Positions 50,050 through 59,019 of a stretch of DNA of 64,000 nucleotides are shown piece after piece. The DNA lies in the NCBI GenBank assembly GCA_023431345.1, contig JAEYWK010000049.1:1-64000 (forward strand). Direction: 5' to 3'. The translations under genes were made by a program, and so were the position numbers. The notes below the pieces were generated by a model, which had not been told where the DNA came from, made no database searches, and was given only the letters and a program-made list of their open reading frames with translations. Position 1 is the first letter of the stretch. The number at the start of each line of letters is the position of its first letter. The stretch is from Pseudomonadota bacterium (lineage in GTDB: Bacteria; Myxococcota_A; Polyangia; Polyangiales; Polyangiaceae).

Positions 50050-51420
50050 TCAAGGCCCGTCGAGCTCGGCGGCGGCCGAAGAGCTCGGTGGAGGTGCCGA
50101 CGAGGCGGGAGCCGACACCTTCATGTCGACTTCGAGCAGGGCTGTTTCCCCCGCCGCGACGCTCAGGGTGCGCCGTTCCGGCGGAGCGTTCGGGTGCTCC
50201 AGCCGCACGTAGTGCGTTCCAGGGCTGAGCCGGATTGGCCGCGCGAACGGTGTGGTTTCGCGCTGTTGGCCGTCGACGAACACGTGCGCCCACGGGTGGG
50301 CGACCACGCGCAGCTCACCCGCCTCCGCGGCGGGAGCAGAGAGCGGCGCCGCTGCGCGCCGCTTGGCCTCCATCGGCCCAAACGCGCGCCGCAGTAAAAA
50401 TCCGCTGCTGATGACCCCGGCGCCGATGAGCGCAAAGCCGAACGCCAAACCCGCGACCGTGATGCGCGCCGCCTTCGCGGACGACTGACCGCTGAGCTGG
50501 GGGGCGGGGATGCCGCGCGCGACCGGCTTGCTTTCTACCAAGCCTGCGCTGGCGAGCGCGGACGAGATGGCTTGTTCGGGGGCGCCATCCCACGCTGCGG
50601 CGAATGCGTCACGCAAGCCAGCGGCGAGCTCGGCGGCGCTCCCGACGCGGTCGTTCGGGAGCTTCTCGAGGCAGCGAGTGATGAGGCGCTCGACGTTGCC
50701 GCTCACCTTCACGCCGCCCTGCGTGAGCGGCGGAGCGGGGTTCTGTCGGATGCGCAGCGACGTCGAGCGGTCATCGGGCCCCTCGAAGGGGCGCGCCCCG
50801 CTCAGCAGCTCGTAGAGCATGACGCCGACGGAGAACAGATCTGAACGAGGATCCGCGGGCTCGCCCAGGATCTGCTCGGGCGACATGTACACGGGCCCCA
50901 GGTAGCCGGTGCTGCCATCGAGCAGCTCGGGCGCGGTCGGCATGCGCTCGTCCACCGCGAGCGCGAAGTTCATCAGCTTGACCTCCCCGCGCTTGGAGAT
51001 GAACACGTTCTTCGGCTGGAGGTCGCGGTGCACCACGCTGTGCTCGTGCGCGTGAGCGAGCGCCTCGCTCAGTCGCAAGCCGATGGCCACCGCCGCCGCC
51101 TCGCCGAGGCGCTTGCATTTAGCGAGTAGCTCCTCGAGCGTCACGCCGTCGATGTGCTCGAGCACCAGCCACATGCGCTCGCCGCGCTTCACGAAGTCGT
51201 GAACCTTGACGATACCCGGATGATCCAGGCCGCTGAGCAGGCGCGCCTCGCGCTCGAGGGTCGAGGCAAACGGCGACGAGGGCAGGATGTTCTGCCCCAG
51301 CGCCTTGATCAAGACCGCGCGGCCGAGCGGCTCTTGCACGGCCTTGTACAGGTCGCAGACCGGCCCGGAGGAAAGCTTGCGCTCGATTTCGCAGCCGTCG
51401 AAGGAAACCGCCTCGGGCAT
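50050..51420 (-). CDS. Predicted Ser/Thr pseudokinase with PEGA domain
   Basis: The 456-residue protein folds like the other kinases here but has altered catalytic sites. The Gly-loop is LSSGPVCDLYK (no G-x-G-x-x-G), Lys39 is kept (VLIKAL), HRDLQPKN is kept (H131-R-D133), but the DFG motif reads L-M-N-F-A-L (Asp to Asn at 151, Gly to Ala), which should abolish normal metal binding. YMSPEQ is intact. A membrane helix (TVAGLAFGFALIGAGVISSG) precedes a C-terminal PEGA domain (VVAHPWAHVFVDGQQRETTP ...), which is usually extracytoplasmic and binds other proteins. I predict a scaffold or regulatory pseudokinase partner for the neighbouring kinases. Residual activity cannot be excluded. Confidence 0.85.
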   Translation of the reverse strand: MPEAVSFDGCEIERKLSSGPVCDLYKAVQEPLGRAVLIKALGQNILPSSPFASTLEREARLLSGLDHPGIVKVHDFVKRGERMWLVLEHIDGVTLEELLAKCKRLGEAAAVAIGLRLSEALAHAHEHSVVHRDLQPKNVFISKRGEVKLMNFALAVDERMPTAPELLDGSTGYLGPVYMSPEQILGEPADPRSDLFSVGVMLYELLSGARPFEGPDDRSTSLRIRQNPAPPLTQGGVKVSGNVERLITRCLEKLPNDRVGSAAELAAGLRDAFAAAWDGAPEQAISSALASAGLVESKPVARGIPAPQLSGQSSAKAARITVAGLAFGFALIGAGVISSGFLLRRAFGPMEAKRRAAAPLSAPAAEAGELRVVAHPWAHVFVDGQQRETTPFARPIRLSPGTHYVRLEHPNAPPERRTLSVAAGETALLEVDMKVSAPASSAPPPSSSAAAELDGP

Positions 51421-51457
51421 TGTTGCCCGCCCCTTATAGCGCTAGACGGGGCGGGCG

Positions 51458-53401
51458 TTGGCGTTTCTGGCTCGGATTGGTGCGACGGCTCGCGGGCTCT
51501 ATTCGGCTGCCCGCCGCTATTTCGAGGAGCAAGATCCGCGTTTCTCCATCGCCTTCGCTCCGGCGCTGCTCGTCGCGATCGTCCTTTACGTCCGCTCGCC
51601 GCTCTCGAACTACATCTTCGACGAGCAAGAGGCGCTGCTCGCCAATCCCTACGTCAACGGCAAAGACCTGCCGTTCTGGAGCGCCTTCACCCGTGACTTC
51701 TGGGGCCTGCCGCCCGAGCGCAGCATCGGCTCCTATCGGCCCATTCCCAACCTGATTTGGCGGCTGCTTTGGAACATCAGCCACCAGCCCTTCATCCATC
51801 ACTGGGTCAACGTCATCGGGCACGCCGTCAACGGTGCGCTGCTGGCGGGGCTGGTCTTCAGCGTGTCGGGACGACGCAAGTTGTCGTGGCTCGCGGGCGC
51901 GATCTTTCTCAGCGCCGCGGTGCTGACGGAGGCGGTGTCGGGCGTGGTCGGCATCGCCGATGTCTTGGGAGGCATGGGGGTGCTGCTGGCCCTGCACGCG
52001 CTGCGCTTGCCGATCTGGGCGATGCCGCTCGGCGTGCTGGCCGCGGCTTCCTTCGGGCTCTTCAGCAAGGAGAGCGCGATCGTGGCCGTGCCGCTAGTCG
52101 CCCTCGCCGCGTTCACGACCGCGCCGCTCTTGCACGAGCGCTGGCCGCTGCGCTGGCTGCGCACGGGGCTCGCGTTGATCGCGCTACTGGCGGCGCTGGT
52201 GGCTTACACGGAGCTGCGCCGTCGCTGGTTCCCGGTGGCGTTGCCGGAGGCCCTCGCCGCGCCGCTGCCGCCCGGTACCCCGCGGCCTCAGCAGCTGCTT
52301 CACCAGTTCTTGGTTTGGTTTCATCAGCCCAGCTTGCCGCGCGACCCGATCAACAATCCGCTGGTCGAAGCGCCGCTGCCGCTGCGCGTCGCGGCGGCGC
52401 TGCGTGTCTACGCGAGCGGCATCGGTCAGGTGCTCTTTCCGTGGACGCTGAGCGGCGATTACTCGTTTCGCGCCGAGCCCGTCCCCAAGCAGACGATCTT
52501 CTTCGGCAGCGTCATGGGCGGCCTGCTGACGGTGGGGCCGTTGCTGGTCGGGCTCGGCGCGCTGATTCATCACCTGTGGGCCAGCTTCAGGCTGCGGGGC
52601 GCGGCCTTGATCGTGAAGCAGGCGCGGCTCGCGCCCACGGCGCTGCTCGCGACGGGCTTGCTGTGGTTTCCGATCGCGTATTTCCCGCACTCGAACATCC
52701 CCGTGCTGCTGCCGACGGTGCGCGCAGAGCGCTTCTGGTACCTGCCCGTGGTGGGTACCTCGATCGTCTTGGCGCTGATCGCCGTGAAGCTGCTCGAGGC
52801 GCGGCGCGAGCGGGTGAGCGCGCTGATTCTGGGCGTATTCTTCGGCGTGCAGGCCTTCCAGGCCCGCGCGCACGCGCTCGATTACATGGACGACCTCACC
52901 TTCTGGAACGCCACGCGCAAGGCGGTTCCGAACAGCGCCAAGGCGCAGCTCAACTACTCGGTCATGCTCGGCGCGCGGGGTCAGCTTCAAGAGCGCCTGC
53001 GCTACAACGACCTAGCGCGGCAGCTGGCGCCGAATTGGGCGATGGCTCACATCTATTACGGTGACACTCTCTGCCGCCTCGCGGCCGCAGCCGATCCACC
53101 GAGCAACAAGCCCGACCCCGAGAAGCGACGTGCCCGCGCCGAAAAGGCGGTGCCGCACTACCTCGAGGGCTTCGAGAAAGCCCCTAACGACCCCAACCTG
53201 ATCGCGCTCGCTCTTCAGTGCATGTGGGACGAAAAGATCACACTGCCTCATCGCGACGCGCTGACCGAGCTCGCCGATAAACATCCCGGCTCTTGGCTCT
53301 CGTTCCTCGTCGGCGACATCCTCGAAAACGGCGAGAAAAACGGGGGCGTAGACAAGAAGTATCGCCCGCGCAGCTATGACGAAGGCCCGAAGGGCGATTG
53401 A
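51458..53401 (+). CDS. TMTC-like membrane glycosyltransferase with C-terminal TPRs
   Basis: A TTG at 51458 is the only start-like codon that keeps the N-terminus before the first helix, since the divergent kinase gene starts 37 bases away. The 647-residue protein has about ten membrane helices. The first loop carries IFDEQEALLANPYVNG, the acidic motif of PMT/TMTC-type GT-C enzymes (D-D/E ... N-P-x-V), followed by SYRPIPNLIWRLLWN and a HxxNxxxH-like segment, both typical of this class. Residues ~480-600 are TPR-like helices (NYSVMLGARGQLQERLRYND). TMTC proteins of animals are O-mannosyltransferases; bacterial relatives are mostly uncharacterised. It would glycosylate exported proteins from a polyprenyl-linked sugar. 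Confidence 0.82.
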   Translation: MAFLARIGATARGLYSAARRYFEEQDPRFSIAFAPALLVAIVLYVRSPLSNYIFDEQEALLANPYVNGKDLPFWSAFTRDFWGLPPERSIGSYRPIPNLIWRLLWNISHQPFIHHWVNVIGHAVNGALLAGLVFSVSGRRKLSWLAGAIFLSAAVLTEAVSGVVGIADVLGGMGVLLALHALRLPIWAMPLGVLAAASFGLFSKESAIVAVPLVALAAFTTAPLLHERWPLRWLRTGLALIALLAALVAYTELRRRWFPVALPEALAAPLPPGTPRPQQLLHQFLVWFHQPSLPRDPINNPLVEAPLPLRVAAALRVYASGIGQVLFPWTLSGDYSFRAEPVPKQTIFFGSVMGGLLTVGPLLVGLGALIHHLWASFRLRGAALIVKQARLAPTALLATGLLWFPIAYFPHSNIPVLLPTVRAERFWYLPVVGTSIVLALIAVKLLEARRERVSALILGVFFGVQAFQARAHALDYMDDLTFWNATRKAVPNSAKAQLNYSVMLGARGQLQERLRYNDLARQLAPNWAMAHIYYGDTLCRLAAAADPPSNKPDPEKRRARAEKAVPHYLEGFEKAPNDPNLIALALQCMWDEKITLPHRDALTELADKHPGSWLSFLVGDILENGEKNGGVDKKYRPRSYDEGPKGD

Positions 53402-53586
53402 CGAGATCGCGCTCCGGGCGAGCGTCGCGCTGCGGCAGAGGTGTTTTCGGGGGCGCCGCCCAGAATTGGTGGTGGCAAACAGGCGTCGTCACCACGGCGA
53501 TGAGATCGATGATCAGTCGTAGTACTGAAGCCAGGGTTCTTTGCGGCGGATGGCCGTGTTAAGAGGGCGGCAGAGGAGAGTGACGC

Positions 53587-54597
53587 ATGGCTTTGTCTCG
53601 TCGTCTGGGCGTAGTTGCGATCTTGAGTAGCTGCTTCTTCGTGGCCGTCGCGTGCGGCGACGACGACAGCAAGGACACCGGTGCGGATGCCGGGGCCGGC
53701 GGCGAAGGCGAGGGGGGTGACGACGGCAGCGGATCGGGCGGCACCAAGAACACCGCCGGCAAAGGCGGAACGGCGGGCACGGCCGGCAAGGCCACCGGCG
53801 GTAGCGCGGGGACGGGTGGTACGCCTCCGACCGACGCGGGCGCTGGCGGCGAAGCACCGCAGGGCGGCGTCGGCGGCGAAGGCGCAGCCACGAGCGGCGG
53901 CGCGGGCGCGGGTGGTGAAGGCGCGACGACGAACGGCGGCGCGGGCGCGGGCGGTGAGGGCGGGGCTCCGGTGGCGGAGGAGCTCAAGACCTGCTCCTGG
54001 GTCTGTCAGAGCGACGACGACTGTAAGGCCGGGGCAGACACTTCCAACAAGTGTGATCCGGTCGCGAAGGTCTGCGCCCGGCCGGCGGTGTGCGAAGACA
54101 ATCTCGACTGCGTCACGAGCGCGTTCATGGGCGCTTGCGAGAGCGACGAGGGGTGCTTCGACGGTACGGCCTGCGTAGCTTGGGATGGCGACGGTCAGTG
54201 CGCGTGGCTGCCCTTCGACGGAGCTTGCGACCCGGGTAGTGAGCTGGAAGCGCTGCCGCGCATGGGTGCCGCAGGCACGATCGACGTGTGCGTCGATCGG
54301 TCGAGCGCCTGCATGGATGGCCAGTGCGTGCCAGGCTGTGCAGCCGTTGGCTGCGCGCCGGGCAACGGTGACACGTGCAACGAAGAGACGGGCTTGTGCG
54401 AATGCGAACAAGGGACGGAATGCAACAGCGGTATCTGCAACACCGACAAGACTTGCGCGCAGTGCTCGACCGACGAGCAGTGTGCCGCGTCGGCTGCACA
54501 GACCGGTCTGGACATCTGCGTGAACGGTAGCTGTGGCTGCTCAGCAGCCAGCGTGTGCCCGAACCCGTTCGCGAGCGCCACGAAGGCCTGCAACTAG
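53587..54597 (+). CDS. Gly-rich, Cys-rich surface lipoprotein
   Basis: The 336-residue protein has a lipoprotein signal (ending F-V-A-V-A-C at residue 23), a ~95-residue Gly/Ala/Thr linker with repeats such as GGAGAGGEGA, and then about 200 residues with ~30 Cys. These are arranged as C-x-(5-8)-C loops with Asp/Glu (CQSDDDCKAG, CEDNLDCV, CESDEGCFDG), which look like small disulphide knots of the kind found in bacterial surface proteins (EGF-like spacing). It is probably displayed on the cell surface. GGAGAG precedes the ATG at a good distance. Several lipoproteins in this window share the same build, but only this one has the long Cys array. Confidence 0.82.
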   Translation: MALSRRLGVVAILSSCFFVAVACGDDDSKDTGADAGAGGEGEGGDDGSGSGGTKNTAGKGGTAGTAGKATGGSAGTGGTPPTDAGAGGEAPQGGVGGEGAATSGGAGAGGEGATTNGGAGAGGEGGAPVAEELKTCSWVCQSDDDCKAGADTSNKCDPVAKVCARPAVCEDNLDCVTSAFMGACESDEGCFDGTACVAWDGDGQCAWLPFDGACDPGSELEALPRMGAAGTIDVCVDRSSACMDGQCVPGCAAVGCAPGNGDTCNEETGLCECEQGTECNSGICNTDKTCAQCSTDEQCAASAAQTGLDICVNGSCGCSAASVCPNPFASATKACN

Positions 54598-54610
54598 CAA
54601 AAATCCCGAG

Positions 54611-54644
54611 CGGGACGGCGCTTGGCGCGGGCCGCGCCGTCCCG
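54611..54644 (+). terminator. Hairpin after the Cys-rich lipoprotein gene
   Basis: CGGGACGGCGC and GCGCCGTCCCG form a perfect 11-bp stem with a 12-base loop, 14 bases after the stop. There is no T-tract. The next kinase gene starts 20 bases later, so this could attenuate read-through into it. Confidence 0.5.
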
Positions 54645-54663
54645 TGGTATTGCTAGGGACTCC

Positions 54664-56181
54664 ATGATCCAGCAAGGCGACCTGCTTGCCGGGAAGTATC
54701 GCGTCGAGCAGGTGCTCGGCGCGGGGGGCATGGGGTACGTCGTCGCCGCGACGCACGAACAGCTCGGTCAGCGCGTGGCCGTCAAGCTGCTCGCGCCGGA
54801 GCTGTGTGAAAATGAAGACTCGGTGACGCGCTTCCTGCGTGAGGCGCGCGCGGCGGTGAAGATCAGGAGCGAGCACGTGGCGCGCGTCATCGACGTGGGG
54901 GAGCTGACCAACGGCTCGCCCTACATGGTGATGGAATTCTTGTCGGGGCACGACTTGGCGGACGTGCTCGATCTGCCGGGCGAGCCGCTCGAGATCCCGG
55001 ACGCCATCGACTACGTGCTGCAGGCTTCGGAGGCGGTGGCCGAAGCGCACTCCATCGGCCTCATCCACCGTGACCTCAAGCCCGCCAACCTGTTCCTGAC
55101 GAACCGAGCTGACGGTAGCCCGCTGGTGAAGGTGCTCGATTTCGGCATCTCGAAAGCGATCAACACCCAAGACAGCGCGCTCGAGCCCGCTCCGAGCTTG
55201 ACGGCGACGCACTCGCTGCTCGGCTCCCCCGCTTACATGTCGCCGGAGCAAATCCGGCGCCCGAAGAGCGTGGACGCTCGCACCGACATCTGGTCGCTGG
55301 GCTCCATCTTGTTCGAGCTCTTGACGAGAGAAGCGCCTTTTACGGCCGAATCGCCGCTGGCTCTGCTCGCCGCCGTCGTTTCGGATCCGCTGCCCAGTAT
55401 TCGCGCGAGGCGGCCCGACGTGCCCCCGGAGCTCGAGGCGGTGATCGCCAAGTGCCTCGAGAAGAACCCGGATCATCGCTATCAATCGGTGGCAGAGCTA
55501 GCCGACGCCCTCGCGCCGTTTGCGCCGCGCTCTCAGCCGTCCGTTTCGCGCATCTCCGGCATCTTGCGCTCGACCTCGCTGCGGCCGCCGCCTACCGACA
55601 AGTCGCCGTCGTCCGAGCGCACGCTGCAGAGCCCGGTGCGGAACAACACGCCGCAGCCGATCAGCGAGCAGCCCACCGAGGAGGTGAAGGTCAAGATCAT
55701 CACGCCCGCCCCGCCTGCGCGCAGCGAGAAGAGCACGCGCACGGATTGGGAGGCGACGCCCTCCGCCGTGGGGCGCTCGCGCAAGCGCGTGCTGCTGATC
55801 GTAGCGGGTGCGGCGATCGTCGTCGCGGGCGCGGTGGCTTGGCAGCGCAGCGCCCCTGCCACGGCGGAGGTTGCTCCCGATCCTTCGACGCTGCGTGCGA
55901 GCGGCAGCGCGACGGTGAGCGACGCTTCGACCACGGCCGACGCTCCGACCACGGCCGACCCGACCACGAGCGGGTCGACCGCGAACGGCACCGAGCCGGT
56001 CATTTCCGCGCTGCCAGCGTCGCCCACCCCCTCCGCGGTTGAGCCAGCGCCGCCCATCGCGGTCAAGTCTCCGAAACGTAAGGCGAAATTGCCGGTTCTC
56101 GCGCCCGAAACGGCGCCGCCGGCGCCGCCCGCGGCTCCTCCACCGAAGTCTCAGGCGGATCCGCTCGACGGGCGACGCTGA
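54664..56181 (+). CDS. Ser/Thr protein kinase with C-terminal membrane helix
   Basis: From the ATG at 54664 the protein is 505 residues; the frame is open upstream through a hairpin and that extension is not kinase-like. The kinase domain is complete: GAGGMGYVVAATHE, VAVKLL lysine, HRDLKPAN, DFG and GSPAYMSPEQ, so it should be active. After a Ser/Pro/Thr-rich juxtamembrane region, one helix near residue 380 (RVLLIVAGAAIVVAGAVAW) leads to a Thr/Ala/Pro-rich outer tail with no folded domain. The 3' end overlaps the convergent protease gene by 31 bases. The four-gene cassette with receptor-like and protease proteins lies right behind it, on the other strand. Confidence 0.95.
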   Translation: MIQQGDLLAGKYRVEQVLGAGGMGYVVAATHEQLGQRVAVKLLAPELCENEDSVTRFLREARAAVKIRSEHVARVIDVGELTNGSPYMVMEFLSGHDLADVLDLPGEPLEIPDAIDYVLQASEAVAEAHSIGLIHRDLKPANLFLTNRADGSPLVKVLDFGISKAINTQDSALEPAPSLTATHSLLGSPAYMSPEQIRRPKSVDARTDIWSLGSILFELLTREAPFTAESPLALLAAVVSDPLPSIRARRPDVPPELEAVIAKCLEKNPDHRYQSVAELADALAPFAPRSQPSVSRISGILRSTSLRPPPTDKSPSSERTLQSPVRNNTPQPISEQPTEEVKVKIITPAPPARSEKSTRTDWEATPSAVGRSRKRVLLIVAGAAIVVAGAVAWQRSAPATAEVAPDPSTLRASGSATVSDASTTADAPTTADPTTSGSTANGTEPVISALPASPTPSAVEPAPPIAVKSPKRKAKLPVLAPETAPPAPPAAPPPKSQADPLDGRR

Positions 56182-57293
56182 CGGCGCCTGCGGAGCAGCG
56201 TCGTGACGATGAGCAGCGCCGCGAGCCCGACGCCGTCCGGTCGCGGCGCGCCTCGCGCTACGCGACAGCTCGACTCCGGTGAGTCGTCATGGTGCTCGGA
56301 CGGCTCGCGCTCACCCGCTCCGGCCGCGCCCGCGTCGCCAGTCGCGTCCGGGCTCCCCGCGTCGCCGCTGGCGCCGGTCATCGACGCCGCGCCTCCGGCG
56401 CCGGTGGACGCTCCCCCGGCAGAAGCCTCGTGCTCGAGCAGCGGCTCATGACCAACGGCCGTGAACGCTTGGTCGATCAGCCCGCGGAAGGCTGGCACGT
56501 GGACCAGCTGATGCGACACGTCCGGCTCGGTGCAGTCTTCGCCCTTGAGCAGTGAGTACACGCCGAGCACGGCGCCGCTCGGCTGGGCCAGGAGCGGGCC
56601 ACCGCTGTCGCCCGTGCAGCCTGAAGGGCCCTCGAGGATCACGGCCCGCGGCGGCACGGAGGTCACGTCTTCGACCAAGTCAGGGCCAACACTGACGATC
56701 GCGATGTCGCGTCGCTGCTTCCGGGGAGCGAGCGTATAATCGAAATCATCTGTGAGGGCCGCGAGGCCATAGCCGACGAGCGCCGACGGCTCGCCCGCTC
56801 TGGCGGGGGTAGAGAGACGCAGCGGCGAGAGCGGCAGGGCGAGGTCCCGATCGAGGATCAGAAAAGCCAGGTCGTTCGTGCAGATGGTGCTCGACAGCGT
56901 CGAGAGGATTTCTCGGCCGCGAGCCAGGGGCTCTTTGCGCGGCGCGCGTCGACCGTAGACCTCGAAGTCTGCTGCAGGCAGGTGCCGCCCTAGCTGGCCC
57001 GCTCCCGGGTCCCTCTCCAAGACCTCGCCCCGCACCGAGCAGCTAAACAGACCCTCCGAGAGGTGTGAGACGCAGTGACGTGCGGTCAGCACCAGGTTGG
57101 GGGCGACCAAGGTCCCACTGCACAGCACGTCGACGTCGTCGACGACCGTGCGCAGCATCACGACGCTGTCTTGATCGGGGCCGGACTCTTCGCCGTCGAC
57201 TATCGGGAGCGCACGCTGCTCGAGCGGTTCAGGGCCAGACCCGCAGCCTAGCGCGAGCAGCGCGGCCGGTAGCAGCCAGCGCCCGGGTCTCAT
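56151..57293 (-). CDS. Trypsin-like serine protease lipoprotein with MYXO-CTERM-like tail
   Basis: The 380-residue protein has a lipobox (A-L-G-C17) and the S1 family core. A new N-terminus could form at Ile31 (IVDGEES), His73 lies in LTARHC, Asp141 in TNDLAFL, and Ser230 in GDSGGP: the full triad. Cys pairs fit trypsin-like disulphides. After the protease come ~45 Gly/Ala/Ser residues, then SSCRVARGAP, a hydrophobic run and RRRRQRR, a MYXO-CTERM-like C-terminal anchor. It thus has anchoring signals at both ends. It starts with a 4-base overlap after the ligand-binding-protein-like gene and ends convergently overlapping the kinase gene by 31 bases. Confidence 0.9.
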   Translation of the reverse strand: MRPGRWLLPAALLALGCGSGPEPLEQRALPIVDGEESGPDQDSVVMLRTVVDDVDVLCSGTLVAPNLVLTARHCVSHLSEGLFSCSVRGEVLERDPGAGQLGRHLPAADFEVYGRRAPRKEPLARGREILSTLSSTICTNDLAFLILDRDLALPLSPLRLSTPARAGEPSALVGYGLAALTDDFDYTLAPRKQRRDIAIVSVGPDLVEDVTSVPPRAVILEGPSGCTGDSGGPLLAQPSGAVLGVYSLLKGEDCTEPDVSHQLVHVPAFRGLIDQAFTAVGHEPLLEHEASAGGASTGAGGAASMTGASGDAGSPDATGDAGAAGAGEREPSEHHDDSPESSCRVARGAPRPDGVGLAALLIVTTLLRRRRQRRPSSGSA

Positions 57294-59017
57294 TCGAGGA
57301 ATCCGGAGAAGCAGTCGAACTTGTCGCCGACGAGCTGCTGAGTCTGGGCGTCGTAGCGCAGCACGTCGGTCCTGAGCGTCACGTCGCCTCCGCTCGGCTC
57401 GAAGCAGAACACGCTACCGGAGACGGCTCGCACGCCCGTTTTCGGGTCGAACGACGCGGGGCCGAGCGTGCTGTTCAGCTTGATTGTCGCGTCGGCGTCG
57501 CTGAGCGCGTCGAAGACAGAGCTGATCGTCAGGGGACCGATGTTGAAGGCTTTGCCTTCGAGCAAGCGCCCGAGGCCGCGCGCGATACCTGGACCATCGA
57601 GCGGCGCCTTCGCGGGGGCGGCGTACATGCCGTAGGCCAAGAAGTAGAGCGCGTCGTAGTAGTTGGCGCTGTCGAGGTAGGCCTTGGGAAATTTCGTGCG
57701 CAGCCGCGACGCGTAGGAGTTTTGCAGCGTCGTGTTCGTCGGCCCCGCGATCGAGATGCCGACGAAGCGCTGCTCCATGCCTCGCCCTGCCACCGAAATG
57801 CTGCCTTTGATTACCTGCGCCAGCCACTCGAGGTTGCCGGCGTTGTAAGGCGACAAGATCCATTGCGGCCGGAAGTCGAGCCCCTCTGGCGGCGCCACCA
57901 CCCCAAGCTCCCAACCTTCTTCCACCCGGCTCAGCAGACCTCCTTCGCGGCTGAGGATGTCGCCGGCTGCGGAGAGGATGACGTGGGGGCGAAATTCGAT
58001 GATGCTCGCCGCAACCTCGTCGAGCTCGGGCTCCTCCGGATCGATGGTGAAGCCGCGGTAGTTTCCGCCGTTTTCTGCGACTGTCTTTCCGTTCAGCTCG
58101 AGCAAGTCGGGGATGGCCGCGCCGAGCTCCGAGTCGAACGCCTCCGGCGTGGTGACGAGGGCGACCCGCAGCGCGATGCCCGGCTCGAGGCCGCGCTCGT
58201 CGCGGACGAAGGCTTCGGTCTTGAGCAGCAGGGGACGATACACCGGCGCCAGATCGGTAGGCGTGCCGAGCAGGTTCCAGATCAGGTTCTGCTCGTCTTG
58301 CTCGACGAGCGTTTGCGTCACCGTGACGGGGCTCAGGTACAAAAGCTTACGGTCGATGTACTCGTCGTACACGCGGCGCAAATCTCCCGGCCTCAGCGTC
58401 GCGATCACGGCCGGTACCTCGAGCTCGTCGGCCAGGTGCTCCATGGCCGCGTCCACGTCTTCCGTGAGGTTACTGCACAAGCTCATGACGAGCGGGCGAC
58501 GCTTGCCGCCAGGGCCGTCCGGGAGACCGCCGATGTTGTTGCCGCTCAGCTCGACGAGCGCCAGCTGGTGGGCCCAAGAGATGGAGTTGTTCTGGATCGC
58601 CGCTTCATCGAACGTCGTGAAGGCGCCGAAGAAGATGGCGTTCGGATCTTTCGCGTCGCCGTACGCGAACGGGCAGACGTCGTTCAGCAGAGGGACGCAG
58701 CGATGATCCGAAGGGCGACAACGCGCGGGCGCCTCCGAGAAGCGCTGCACGCACTCGGCGTTGGTCTCGCACGGCCCATCGGGCTTGGTGCCACCGCTGC
58801 CCTGGTTACCGGCCCCAGCGTCGCCGGCGCTGGCGCCGTTGCCGGCGGCCCCAGCGTCTTCGGCGCCGCCGAAGCCGGTGACGCTACCGGCCTCCCCACC
58901 GCGGCTCGGTTTGCCGCCGCTCGCCTCCGGCAAATCCTCGAGCGGGGCGACGAACATGCAGCCGGCCGCGAGCGCCACCAACCACCCGGAGAGCCACGCG
59001 CTGCGCTGCTGGCGCAT
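57290..59017 (-). CDS. Periplasmic-binding-protein-like lipoprotein
   Basis: The ATG at 59017 gives 575 residues and a lipobox L-A-A-G-C20; upstream in-frame sequence is antisense-like and ignored. After a Gly-rich linker there is a Cys pair region (CETNAECVQRFSEAPARC ... C). A two-lobed alpha/beta body then contains segments such as PNAIFFGAFTTFDE, RPLVMSLCSN, VPAVIATLRPGDLRRVYDEY, and a late ANYYDALYFLAYGMYA. This layout is that of leucine/amide-type type I ABC receptor proteins. No permease is adjacent, so it may be a stand-alone receptor. The gene begins 2 bases after the TPR gene stop and overlaps the protease start by 4 bases. Confidence 0.8.
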   Translation of the reverse strand: MRQQRSAWLSGWLVALAAGCMFVAPLEDLPEASGGKPSRGGEAGSVTGFGGAEDAGAAGNGASAGDAGAGNQGSGGTKPDGPCETNAECVQRFSEAPARCRPSDHRCVPLLNDVCPFAYGDAKDPNAIFFGAFTTFDEAAIQNNSISWAHQLALVELSGNNIGGLPDGPGGKRRPLVMSLCSNLTEDVDAAMEHLADELEVPAVIATLRPGDLRRVYDEYIDRKLLYLSPVTVTQTLVEQDEQNLIWNLLGTPTDLAPVYRPLLLKTEAFVRDERGLEPGIALRVALVTTPEAFDSELGAAIPDLLELNGKTVAENGGNYRGFTIDPEEPELDEVAASIIEFRPHVILSAAGDILSREGGLLSRVEEGWELGVVAPPEGLDFRPQWILSPYNAGNLEWLAQVIKGSISVAGRGMEQRFVGISIAGPTNTTLQNSYASRLRTKFPKAYLDSANYYDALYFLAYGMYAAPAKAPLDGPGIARGLGRLLEGKAFNIGPLTISSVFDALSDADATIKLNSTLGPASFDPKTGVRAVSGSVFCFEPSGGDVTLRTDVLRYDAQTQQLVGDKFDCFSGFLE

Positions 59018-59019
59018 GC

